NCBI GenBank assembly: GCA_964251965.1
Contig: CAXULQ010000009.1
Coordinates: 127,845 to 191,844, forward strand
Direction: 5' to 3'
Length of the DNA: 64,000 bases
DNA from: Mucilaginibacter_A sp964251965
GTDB lineage: Bacteria > Bacteroidota > Bacteroidia > Sphingobacteriales > Sphingobacteriaceae
Of this stretch, positions 29,935-38,795 are shown piece by piece. The translations under genes were made by a program, and so were the position numbers. Each line of letters opens with the position of its first letter. The stretch's first letter is position 1. Below the pieces are notes generated by a model. That model was given only the letters and a program-made list of their open reading frames with translations, did no database searches and was not told where the DNA came from.

Positions 29935-31371
29935 ATGAAATCATTCCTTTGTTTTATTGCAATGGCTTTTAGCCTGTCTGCCCATTCATCCACGCCGGGC
30001 GAAAAAAAAGCGTTAAAAATATCACGGTTATTTTCTGACCATATGGTGCTTCAGCAAAAAGAAAAAGTTAATTTCTGGGGACAATCATTCCCAGGGGAAA
30101 AACTGACCATTTCTGCCAGTTGGGGCAAACAAGCGTCAACCACTGCAGATGCTGCCGGCAACTGGAAACTAAAACTGTCTACCCCTAACGCAGGCGGCCC
30201 TTATACCATCAACATTAAAACGGCAGACAGTACGATTACCATACAGGATGTGCTGGTGGGCGAGGTGTGGCTGGCTTCCGGCCAGTCAAACATGGATATA
30301 CCTTTAAAAGGCTGGCCGCCGGGCGATACCATTTTAAATTCCATGCAGGAAATAAGCAAAGCGGATTATCCAAACATCAGGCTGTTGAAAGTGCCTTTTG
30401 GCATCTCTACAACCCCTTTAGATTCTGTTGGCGGCAAATGGAATGCTGCATCACCGGAGACTGCAGGCAACTTTAGTGCCACCGCTTATTTTTATGCCCG
30501 GAAACTTTACCAGGAACTGCATGTGCCGATCGGGATCATCCAGTCTTCTATCGGAGGCACACCCGCAGAAGCCTGGACAAGTAAAGGTTATCTTGAAAAA
30601 ATAGGGGATTTTAATCAAGCGATAGTTGAGCAGGAAAAACCTCAAAACACCGGGGAGAAACCTAAAATCAACAGCAATTCGCCTACGGTGCTTTTCAATG
30701 CCATGATCAACCCGCTGGTGCCTTACACCATAAAAGGTGTGATCTGGTATCAGGGAGAATCAAATGTTGGCCGTGCCGAGCAATATAAACGACTTTTCCC
30801 AAACCTGATCGAAGACTGGCGGAACAAATGGGGCTATCAGTTTCCGTTCTATTTCGTACAGTTGGCGCCCTATATTTACAAAGACCCCAAACAGACCGAA
30901 CAATCTCAAAAGTTGAGGGATGCGCAGCGTTACGGCTTAAAGCTGCCTAAAACCGGTATGGTATCAACTTTAGATATTGGCTACCTCAAAACAGCGCACC
31001 CACCTTATAAACAGGAAGTTGGCAACCGCTTGGCAAGGTTTGCATTGGCGAATGATTACGGAAAAAAACTGGTTGCATCCGGCCCGATATATAAAAAGGT
31101 GAGCGCATCCGGCAAGGAACTGGCCGTTGAGTTTGAGTTTGCAGGAAGCGGATTACTTGCATCGGACAAAGGGTTGACAAACTTTGAAATAGCCGGGGCA
31201 GATAAAGTTTATGTTCCGGCACAAGCCAAAATTGCAGGCAATAAAGTATTGGTGAGCAGTGCTTCTGTTGCCGCGCCTAAATATGTGAGATATGCCTGGA
31301 GCGACAGCAGTGCCGCAACTTTATTTAATAAGGAAGGGTTGCCGGCTTCAACCTTTACTTCTGAGGATTGA
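29935..31371 (+). CDS. Sialate O-acetylesterase-like carbohydrate esterase
   Basis: A 478-residue secreted protein of the SASA/DUF303 family. The ATG at 29935 opens a proper signal peptide (MKSFLCFIAMAFSLSA); an upstream TTG at 29890 is less likely. Key motifs are LFSDHMVLQQ, the nucleophile region LASGQSNMD, GVIWYQGESN, and a C-terminal IGYLKTAHPPYKQEVG carrying the catalytic histidine. Family members remove O-acetyl groups from sialic acid or from plant and yeast glycans. With the SGNH hydrolase it points to an acetylated substrate. Confidence 0.88.
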   Translation: MKSFLCFIAMAFSLSAHSSTPGEKKALKISRLFSDHMVLQQKEKVNFWGQSFPGEKLTISASWGKQASTTADAAGNWKLKLSTPNAGGPYTINIKTADSTITIQDVLVGEVWLASGQSNMDIPLKGWPPGDTILNSMQEISKADYPNIRLLKVPFGISTTPLDSVGGKWNAASPETAGNFSATAYFYARKLYQELHVPIGIIQSSIGGTPAEAWTSKGYLEKIGDFNQAIVEQEKPQNTGEKPKINSNSPTVLFNAMINPLVPYTIKGVIWYQGESNVGRAEQYKRLFPNLIEDWRNKWGYQFPFYFVQLAPYIYKDPKQTEQSQKLRDAQRYGLKLPKTGMVSTLDIGYLKTAHPPYKQEVGNRLARFALANDYGKKLVASGPIYKKVSASGKELAVEFEFAGSGLLASDKGLTNFEIAGADKVYVPAQAKIAGNKVLVSSASVAAPKYVRYAWSDSSAATLFNKEGLPASTFTSED

Positions 31372-31415
31372 TGGTTTTATATGATGCTGATACAGGAATA
31401 AAATAATCGGCTGCC

Positions 31416-31472
31416 ATGCTTCTTTTATCTGCATAAAATCAAACACTGAATTTATGTGTATAAAAGAAGTAT
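31416..31472. repeat. Dispersed inverted-repeat element, short copy 6
   Basis: The ends are ATGCTTCTTTTATC and TATAAAAGAAGTAT, but only about 57 bp apart, so the centre is shortened. The outer arm TTTAAACAGGCT remains on the right near 31492-31503. Confidence 0.82.
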
Positions 31473-31541
31473 TGTAAATTTTGATATACTTTAAACAGGC
31501 TAAATAAAAAGACTCATCTTATCAATTTTTAATTTAATACT

Positions 31542-32570
31542 ATGAATAAATTATTTCTAAGAACAGTTATAATTATTGTTGGTGTTGCTTTTATCTTTCA
31601 CACTAATTCCGCACAGGCATCAGCAACTCCTGTTTATAAAAAAGTAGAAGCGGCTAAACATTCGGCAGCTAAATGGGCTTTTGAAAGAAAGATTACTATC
31701 GAAAATCATGGTAGCCAGGTTGCTGATGCGGTTATCCAAATTCAATTTGATAATCAGAAGTTCGATTACACAAAAGCTAAACCTGATGGTGCCGATATCC
31801 GGTTTTCAACATCTCCCGAAAATGTAAATGCAAAGGGTTTAGCTTATTGGACAGAACAATGGAATGTTGATGGCAAAACAATCATTTGGGTAAAAGTGCC
31901 CGTTTTAAAAGTTAAAAACGGAACTACAATCTATATGCGTTATGGTAATGCCGATGCCCCGGCAGTTTCAAATGGTGATGCTACATTTTTGTTCTTTGAT
32001 GATTTTGAAGACGGCAATTATCAAAAAAAATGGGACAACATATCTATCGGCGAAGTTAAAGAGCAAAACGGCCTGCTAAAATTACGGGAAACCGATGGCG
32101 AGGACGGGATAATCAACGCAAAATTTGATGTAACAGGAAAAATGATTATTCGGACAGTTTACCAGCGTGAGCATGCAGATGAACACTGGACGCGTGCCGG
32201 CATTGGCGGCTGGAACAACTGGCTTTGTTTTGGGGATCATACGGAAGAAGCTGCTACTGGTACAAATTATGTCATGTTTTACGACAGCAACAGTTTATCC
32301 AGCCTTAAAAGTGCGCCTTTGGTTAAAGCTGCAAACAAAAAGATTTCAGATAAATGGCGGCGTGCCGCCTACTGGTTCGATGGCAAAAGTTTGGTGGGGA
32401 TGCAAGACGATGTTAAGGTAGAAATGCCTGCACCAAATACATCTTCAAAACTGGCATTGAGGACTTTAGACAATGATGATTGGGATAATTTTGGATATGT
32501 AACCGTAAGTAATTACTCGGACCCTGAAACAACAGTAACATTAGGGCAACAACAAAAAGTGAGGCGATAA
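31542..32570 (+). CDS. DUF2341 domain secreted protein
   Basis: A 342-residue protein with an N-terminal signal peptide. The DUF2341 domain (about residues 45-145) shows FERKITIENHGSQVADAVIQ and IYMRYGNADAPAVSNG. A LamG/concanavalin-like lobe follows (about 150-335), starting at FFDDFEDGNYQKKW. Such proteins are thought to bind carbohydrates, and no catalytic motif is seen. It is the last gene of the rightward mannan cluster, 170 bp after the acetylesterase, with a repeat element in between. Confidence 0.75.
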   Translation: MNKLFLRTVIIIVGVAFIFHTNSAQASATPVYKKVEAAKHSAAKWAFERKITIENHGSQVADAVIQIQFDNQKFDYTKAKPDGADIRFSTSPENVNAKGLAYWTEQWNVDGKTIIWVKVPVLKVKNGTTIYMRYGNADAPAVSNGDATFLFFDDFEDGNYQKKWDNISIGEVKEQNGLLKLRETDGEDGIINAKFDVTGKMIIRTVYQREHADEHWTRAGIGGWNNWLCFGDHTEEAATGTNYVMFYDSNSLSSLKSAPLVKAANKKISDKWRRAAYWFDGKSLVGMQDDVKVEMPAPNTSSKLALRTLDNDDWDNFGYVTVSNYSDPETTVTLGQQQKVRR

Positions 32571-32718
32571 TTGTTTGGGCTGATATTAGTTTAAAAATTG
32601 GTTAAATTTTGCTTTGAAAAAAAGATAAACCAGAATGAACTATCTTCATCTTTATAGCTAAACACGATTTTCTGCTACAAAAAGTGTTGCTGGTTTTATA
32701 GCAGTGTACCATACGCTA

Positions 32719-32749
32719 CCAGATTAAAAATATGAGATTTTTAATCTGG
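32719..32749. terminator. Bidirectional hairpin between convergent genes
   Basis: A perfect 13-bp stem, CCAGATTAAAAAT and ATTTTTAATCTGG around a 5-nt loop, lies in the 375-bp spacer between the DUF2341 gene and the oppositely oriented receptor gene. A-rich and T-rich sides let it terminate in both directions. Confidence 0.7.
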
Positions 32750-32945
32750 CTTTTCGGTATAGTGCCTTACTTGTCCTGTTTATGAAACTATAATATACTA
32801 CTGCCTGTATGCAACTACTGCTGGCAATTTATGTTTCTAAGCAAGTTTAGTAAATCAAAACGATACCCTTTCCAATACAAACGATTGATCACCAGTTTTA
32901 GCGATATTTTATTACAGTAGAATTTACCTGTTGTCTCCGATAGAT

Positions 32946-35792
32946 TTAATCATTCCCTGGGCCACCAAATCCGCCGCCCATTGGTGGACGGCCACCACCA
33001 GGGCCTCCATCGGGCGGGCCTGGCCGCTGCCCGGCAAACTTTTGCAGGCGCAAGGTAAACGTAAGCAGAAAATATCTTCCAAGACGGTTACTTTGTGTTT
33101 GCGTGATGTAACTTCCGTTTTGAGTTGTGCTGAAACCGGTATTTTGGTTAAAAAGATCAAAGGCCGATAAGCGAAGCGCGCCAACGTTCTGTTTCAAAAA
33201 TTTTTTCTCTACATACGCATTCAAAATATTAGGGTTAGTCGCTCCGGTGTAACCATAGTATATTGTTTTGGTAAAATCGTAACTAACTGTCCATGTTTTA
33301 TCCAGGTAATTTTTACCGTTAAGGCCCAAGTTAAGTGTACGGAAATTATTGTTCAGATTATTTTGAGTTAAGGAATTATCGGTACTGGTAACGCTGTAGC
33401 TGCTGCTCAACTCCGCATCTATAACGTCTTGTATGCTGGTGCGAAATTTAACGCCTTGCGTAAAACTGATGCTTTTGGCCAGGTTCTCTTCTGTCGTGAG
33501 GTTGTAAGTGGTGGGTGCTACGCTGCTGATATAAGAAATATTGTTGCTATAGCTCATGTTTCCATTGAACATCAGCGTATAACGGCGTTCCTGCCACGGT
33601 TTGGCATAAGTGTAATTACCGGAGGCCGTGTAAAAGCCAGCGGCATTTAAATACTGGGTAAGTATGGTGCCCTGCAATTTAGTATTTGGTGTGTATGTTT
33701 GCGGGTAAGTAATGGTGTTCGCCACTATCTTATTATCAGTTTGGGTGAATGAAAGGCCAGCGAACAGTATATTGCCCGATTGAAAATCGAACTTGTTATA
33801 ACGGATGTTAAGGTTGTTGTTAAACTCAGGTTTTAGGTTGGGGTTACCTTGTACCGGATACAAAGTATTGGTAAAATCGGTCACGGGCTGCAATTCACTG
33901 TAAGTAGGCTGGTTACTGGCACCGCTATAGTTTAAGTTAAAGGATTGGTTGCGCGAAACATTGTAAACAAACCGGGCCGTTGGTGCAAAGTTTAGTGTGC
34001 TGATACGGGTATCAGCACCTGTTTTTGCAGAGTATCCGCTCAATAATGATGGTTGTACAGCCAAGCCCAGGGTATAATTATATTTCTGTTCAATAAACCG
34101 GTAATTTAACCCTATGCGATTGGTGATGAAATTAAAAGTATAATTGTTGCTTAACAGATCGTAATAGTTACGGTCACCTACCGTGGTCAGCGTATCGGTT
34201 TCCTTGTCCGAAGTTGTGCGGGCGAAATGGTAAGCGTAATTAAGTTCCATAAAAGACCGCTTGCTCAATGGTTCCAGGTAAGAAAGGTTTACGCCCACGC
34301 TATCGAGCTTAACATTGGTATTGATAAGCTGATTAACAGGCGCACTGCTTGTCCCGGCAACATAGTCATAAACCGGATTTTGTGTTTGGGTAAGCGATGT
34401 AGAGCCTGCACTGGCATTGATGCTGAAATTGCGCCCCGCGGTGTTAAATTTATGGTTGTACAATATATTGGTACCGAAGTTGGGGGAAGTTGAATTTAAT
34501 GTCGAGTTCAGGTTATAGTCGCTTGTTTCTGCGCCGTTTAATGTAAGCAAACTGGTTTGTGCAAGGTTGGTATTTATACCCGCGTAATTGAACGTCGGCG
34601 ACACTTTGAGATAATTGAAATCGTTTATTTTATATTCCAGGTTAAAATTAAAGCGGTGGTTCAGTTTTTCGTCAGTTTGCTTGTTGCTGTAACTATTAAT
34701 GCTGGGCGATGTTAATGAGTTATTACTCTGGATGGTCGAGCTAAGCGTGTTTACCGTATTGTCCGAAAAACTATAGCTGCCGTACACGGAAATCTTTTTA
34801 CCCCATTGATCGCGGTAGTTGAAGCCAGCCGACCGTGTAGTTGCGATACCGTTAGTGGCAGAAGAACTGCTTGACGGGCCACCCCCGCCGCCGCCAGGGC
34901 CACCTCCACGAGGGCCGCCGCCGCCGAATGTAAACAGGCTGGTATTGGTATTATTTAAATTGGCCAGTGCTGCAATCTGTTGGTCGCCGTTAAATTTAAA
35001 TAGGTTACCTGAAGCAATGTACCGGTCACTCTCGTTTTTATCTAATACACCTGTTTGAGCGTCTGCACCATCTCCTAAATTAAGCTGGCCAAAATAACCG
35101 TGGTTTTTATCCGGCCTGATGGTGATGTTCAAAATCTTTTCAGGCTCACCGGTCTTTAAGCCGGTCAAATTAGCCTGATCGCCATAATCATCAATAATTT
35201 GAATACTCTGTACAACGTTTGCCGGTAAATTCTGGGTGGCTGTTTTTAAATCGCCGTTAAAAAAATCCTTGCCGTTCACCCGCACTTTGGTTACACTCTT
35301 GCCCTGGGCGGTGATGTTTCCGTTTTTATCCACATCTACGCCGGGCAACTTCTTCAGCATGTCTTCTACAGGTGCGCCGTCTTGCACTTTATAAGCAGCA
35401 GCGTTAAATTCTACTGTATCTTCTTTCAGCTTCACCGGGTTTGCGGCCACAACTTGCACCGTTTTGAGCATTGTGGAGCTTGGTTTCAGTGTGATGGGTG
35501 CGATGGTGAAAACAACATCGCTGTTATCAGGGGTATAACTTTTACGGTAGTGAACGTAACCTATTGAGGATATGCTGATGGTGAACATACCACGCGGTAC
35601 GCCCTTAAAGGTAAACCCGCCGCTGGCGTTAGAACTTGCCGAAACACTGTCTTTATTAACCAGCAGCGTTACAGATGCCCCAGGTACAGCGCCTGTTGAA
35701 TCCTTAACCATGCCGGTTACCGTAAAACTTTGCTGCGTAAAACCGCGTTGCGCTATAAAAAGTAATACAAAAAATAAAAATCTCTTAAGCAT
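32946..35792 (-). CDS. TonB-dependent receptor-like outer-membrane beta-barrel protein
   Basis: A 948-residue outer-membrane protein. A signal peptide precedes a carboxypeptidase-regulatory-like domain (about 24-105), a plug-like region (about 125-215, VEDMLKKLPGVDVD and VRVNGKDFFNGD), and a barrel of the OMP_b-brl_3 type. There is no partner SusD. Two low-complexity stretches stand out: GGGGPRGGGPGGGGGG near residue 295, and a C-terminal Gly/Pro tail of about 25 residues after the last recognisable strands. The tail is unusual because most barrels end in an aromatic residue. The gene is divergent from a LytS/LytTR pair that may control it. Confidence 0.85.
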   Translation of the reverse strand: MLKRFLFFVLLFIAQRGFTQQSFTVTGMVKDSTGAVPGASVTLLVNKDSVSASSNASGGFTFKGVPRGMFTISISSIGYVHYRKSYTPDNSDVVFTIAPITLKPSSTMLKTVQVVAANPVKLKEDTVEFNAAAYKVQDGAPVEDMLKKLPGVDVDKNGNITAQGKSVTKVRVNGKDFFNGDLKTATQNLPANVVQSIQIIDDYGDQANLTGLKTGEPEKILNITIRPDKNHGYFGQLNLGDGADAQTGVLDKNESDRYIASGNLFKFNGDQQIAALANLNNTNTSLFTFGGGGPRGGGPGGGGGGPSSSSSATNGIATTRSAGFNYRDQWGKKISVYGSYSFSDNTVNTLSSTIQSNNSLTSPSINSYSNKQTDEKLNHRFNFNLEYKINDFNYLKVSPTFNYAGINTNLAQTSLLTLNGAETSDYNLNSTLNSTSPNFGTNILYNHKFNTAGRNFSINASAGSTSLTQTQNPVYDYVAGTSSAPVNQLINTNVKLDSVGVNLSYLEPLSKRSFMELNYAYHFARTTSDKETDTLTTVGDRNYYDLLSNNYTFNFITNRIGLNYRFIEQKYNYTLGLAVQPSLLSGYSAKTGADTRISTLNFAPTARFVYNVSRNQSFNLNYSGASNQPTYSELQPVTDFTNTLYPVQGNPNLKPEFNNNLNIRYNKFDFQSGNILFAGLSFTQTDNKIVANTITYPQTYTPNTKLQGTILTQYLNAAGFYTASGNYTYAKPWQERRYTLMFNGNMSYSNNISYISSVAPTTYNLTTEENLAKSISFTQGVKFRTSIQDVIDAELSSSYSVTSTDNSLTQNNLNNNFRTLNLGLNGKNYLDKTWTVSYDFTKTIYYGYTGATNPNILNAYVEKKFLKQNVGALRLSAFDLFNQNTGFSTTQNGSYITQTQSNRLGRYFLLTFTLRLQKFAGQRPGPPDGGPGGGRPPMGGGFGGPGND

Positions 35793-36047
35793 GTGCGTTT
35801 GTTTTTAGTGTCGATTAAAAATTGAACAGGACAAATAAAAAACACAGCTTGCGACAGATAAAACACAATAGACCATTGCGATGAATTAATCGACAACAGG
35901 CCCAAAATCGGTAATTAAAGGACTGTTTTGACACCAGGATCAACTCATATCGATAAAAAGCAGCAAATGGTCGACAGCAGGGGAGTTTTGGACGATTAGC
36001 AATAGACTATCAATGTTGTATCTTTATCATTGCTTGAAAATAACATA

Positions 36048-37124
36048 ATGAGGCTGCTGAACAGAAATAACATTTTTATTTTAGTCCACTTTTTTTGTTG
36101 GCTTATACTGGCAGTCGGAATTCTATATGCGCACCCCAGCGGTTTGGGTATAACCGTAACCAACGACTTTTGGATAAGGCAAACCGACCTGCTTATCATT
36201 TTGGTGGCCGTGTTTTATTTGAATATTCACTTGCTCATCCCGCGGCTGCTCATTAGGAAGAAAGTAATTCTATACATCCTGGTTGCGACAGCACTGCTGG
36301 TTACTGTAACCTATTTAAACAACCTTATCAACTCGGTATTTAGCCTTAACCCCTTCATATTCAATCGTTCTCGTCCGCCATTTTCAGGGCATCCACCACA
36401 TGGAGAACGCCCCGACCATCATGGGCTTTTCGATACTTTTGTACCGGGAATGAACTTGCTGATGATAGGATTGGGCATCACGATCAGCTTCATCCAGAAA
36501 TGGCAGCAGGAAGTGAACCTCAGACAGCAATTGGAACAGGAAAAAACGGCGACCGAACTTACTTTATTAAAGGCACAAATCAACCCGCACTTTTTCTTTA
36601 ATACGCTCAATACCATTTATTCTTACACACTTTCTGATGGTGATTTGGCCAGAACGGCGATCACCAACCTTTCTAAAATGATGCGCTATGTGTTGTATGA
36701 TGCTGCCGGCCGACAAACACCTTTAAGCAAGGAAATAGCTTTCATTAAAGAATACGTGGAATTGATGAAGTTGAGGATCAGCAATAAAACTACCGTGTTA
36801 TTGCAAATACAAGAACAGGCAGGTGAAATGATGATTGCGCCAATGTTATTTCTGCCCTTTGTAGAAAATGCTTTTAAACATGGTGTAAGTAGTGTTGCAG
36901 AAGGAAACATTGCTATCTGGATTATCCAAAACGAGGAAAGCATTGAACTGATCGTCAAAAATACGGTTTACGAAAACTGGCGGGCCAGCGAGGACGAGAG
37001 CAATGGTATTGGCATATCCAACACAACACGAAGATTAGACCTGCTATACCCCGGAAAATATACGTTAAGTACCGGAATAATTGGTGGAACAGAATATGAA
37101 GCTAAATTAAGCATTGTATTATGA
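36048..37124 (+). CDS. LytS/YehU-type sensor histidine kinase
   Basis: A 358-residue membrane kinase of the His_kinase (PF06580) type. The start is ATG 36048; a TTG at 36030 is possible. Four membrane helices (about 8-28, 46-66, 73-95, 131-150) are followed by LLKAQINPHFFFNTLN with the phosphorylated histidine, and by an ATP-binding domain with PFVENAFKHG and SNGIGISNT. The loop between helices 3 and 4 is predicted outside and carries RPPFSGHPPHGERPDHHG, a His/Pro-rich stretch that could bind metal. The stop overlaps the start of the response regulator. Confidence 0.9.
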   Translation: MRLLNRNNIFILVHFFCWLILAVGILYAHPSGLGITVTNDFWIRQTDLLIILVAVFYLNIHLLIPRLLIRKKVILYILVATALLVTVTYLNNLINSVFSLNPFIFNRSRPPFSGHPPHGERPDHHGLFDTFVPGMNLLMIGLGITISFIQKWQQEVNLRQQLEQEKTATELTLLKAQINPHFFFNTLNTIYSYTLSDGDLARTAITNLSKMMRYVLYDAAGRQTPLSKEIAFIKEYVELMKLRISNKTTVLLQIQEQAGEMMIAPMLFLPFVENAFKHGVSSVAEGNIAIWIIQNEESIELIVKNTVYENWRASEDESNGIGISNTTRRLDLLYPGKYTLSTGIIGGTEYEAKLSIVL

Positions 37125-37849
37125 TGTTAACTTGTATCGCGATAGATGACGAACCACCTGCCGTTGACCTTTTATGCAGGTTTATCGGCCAAACTCCTTT
37201 CTTGAAATTGTCCGGAAGCTTTTCTAATGCCATCGAGGGCTTGCGTTTTATCAGCGAAAACGAGGTGGATCTTATTTTTCTGGATATACAAATGCCCGAT
37301 CTGAGTGGGATTGAACTTGCACGTATTTTGTCGGGAAGAAACATGGGCAATTTCCCATCCATTATTTTCACTACTGCTTTTGATCAGTTTGCTTTAGAAG
37401 GGTATAAACTGGATGTGGTTGATTATCTGCTAAAGCCTTTTAGTTACGAGGAGTTTATAAGAGGTGCGGGTAAAGCACTGAACTTGAACAAATTAAAAAC
37501 GAACCAGGCAGACGGAATTTCAACAGAAGAAGATTACATCTACTTAAAAGTAGAGTTTCAAACAGTAAAAATAGCCTGTAATAATATTACTTATATTGAA
37601 GGATTGAAGGATTACGCAAAAATCCATTTAGTTGACCAAGAAAAAAGTGTCCTTTCACTGATTACACTAAAAGCACTGGAAGAAAAACTACCGAAAGGAA
37701 AGTTTATGCGCATCCATAAGTCCTTCATCATTTCCTTAGAAAAGATCACTTCTGTAACAAAAAATGCAGTTTATATCAGTAATAAGATGTTCCCCGTATC
37801 GGACCAGTACAAGGACCAATTTATTAGATTTTCAGATAGTTGGCAGTGA
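37121..37849 (+). CDS. LytTR-family response regulator
   Basis: A 242-residue regulator. The receiver (1-120) has acidic residues in AIDDEPP, the phosphoacceptor D55 in LIFLDIQMPD, and the conserved lysine in YLLKPFSY. The LytTR DNA-binding domain (about 140-240) shows YIEGLKDYAKIHL and FMRIHKSFIISLEKI. It overlaps the kinase gene by 4 bp, so the two are translationally coupled partners. Likely targets are the divergent receptor gene or the operon itself; this is inference from position. Confidence 0.92.
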   Translation: MMLTCIAIDDEPPAVDLLCRFIGQTPFLKLSGSFSNAIEGLRFISENEVDLIFLDIQMPDLSGIELARILSGRNMGNFPSIIFTTAFDQFALEGYKLDVVDYLLKPFSYEEFIRGAGKALNLNKLKTNQADGISTEEDYIYLKVEFQTVKIACNNITYIEGLKDYAKIHLVDQEKSVLSLITLKALEEKLPKGKFMRIHKSFIISLEKITSVTKNAVYISNKMFPVSDQYKDQFIRFSDSWQ

Positions 37850-38795
37850 AACATATCATCTTTACTATGATCGGCAATATCTGAAGAATCTTACCAAATT
37901 TAATCTGACTGGTGCCCAAGTGAAATAAGGCACCAGTCAAATTGATTTACTTTGAATTGAAATGATTTATTTATTTTTTGACAGATAGGCCAAAAAATCA
38001 TTTTAAACAGAAAAAGTGCAATTTCTTGCGCCTCTTGACATTAAAAAGGAGAGGAGTTTTGTCTTCCCAGTGATCCCGCTGGGATTAAATTATCACACAT
38101 ATGACCTTATTTTTCAATACTTTATATCACTTTTTATTCAATAAGTAACCGAAAAATTTACCGAATCGTTTAAGCTCTTTTAATATGTTTTGAAGAACCT
38201 TTAAACAAATATAATATTATGATAATTAGATTCATAAAGACTATTTGTTTTATTTTATCTCCTTAAGTAATAATGTTTAGTCGGCAGTAAACTTGGTAAA
38301 ACCGTCAGCTTATTGTACATTATCAAATTGTGAAGACAATCATGTCTGTTTCTGCTTGTCATATAATAAAGATATGTTAATTAGGCTTTTGTAAGTTACC
38401 AATGAATAAGGGCTTGGCCTTTAGAAATATGTAACTGTTTAGGAGCAAGATCTGCAAAGAAACCGCTATGCCCTGCCAAACACAAGTTACCGCGCTTCCT
38501 AAAAGCTGTATTATTATGGCTATAAATTGCCTGCGATATATTCGCTAAAAATGTTTTTCAAGGCTTGGACCCGAATATCAACAACCACAAAATCAATATC
38601 GCCTAACTCCACTACGGGTTACTTTAATATTTACTAGGAAGCTATAGTTGTGACCGCTACCATCAATTTCAAAATTTGGGGGATTTACACTTAAACTTTT
38701 AAAAACAGTTGTATCAGGTTTATCTTCGTTGTACATTGCTGTATTAAATTGCGTGAAAGACATATTAAACTATTCTACAAATTAACTGATTTACC
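37850..38795. other. 946-bp spacer with a hairpin, a possible gene relic and a degenerate palindrome
   Basis: A 10-bp stem (GACTGGTGCC with GGCACCAGTC, 37907-37938) lies 57 bp after the LytTR gene and may be a weak terminator without a T run. Around 38480-38620 broken frames read LPNTSYRAS, KLYYYGYKLPAIYS and GLDPNINNHKIN. These are reminiscent of the C-terminus of a SusC protein, but stops interrupt them, so they could be an old relic or chance. At 38676-38685 the right arm TTGGGGGATT of the regulon palindrome is intact while the left arm is degraded. No confident gene is present. Confidence 0.5.
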
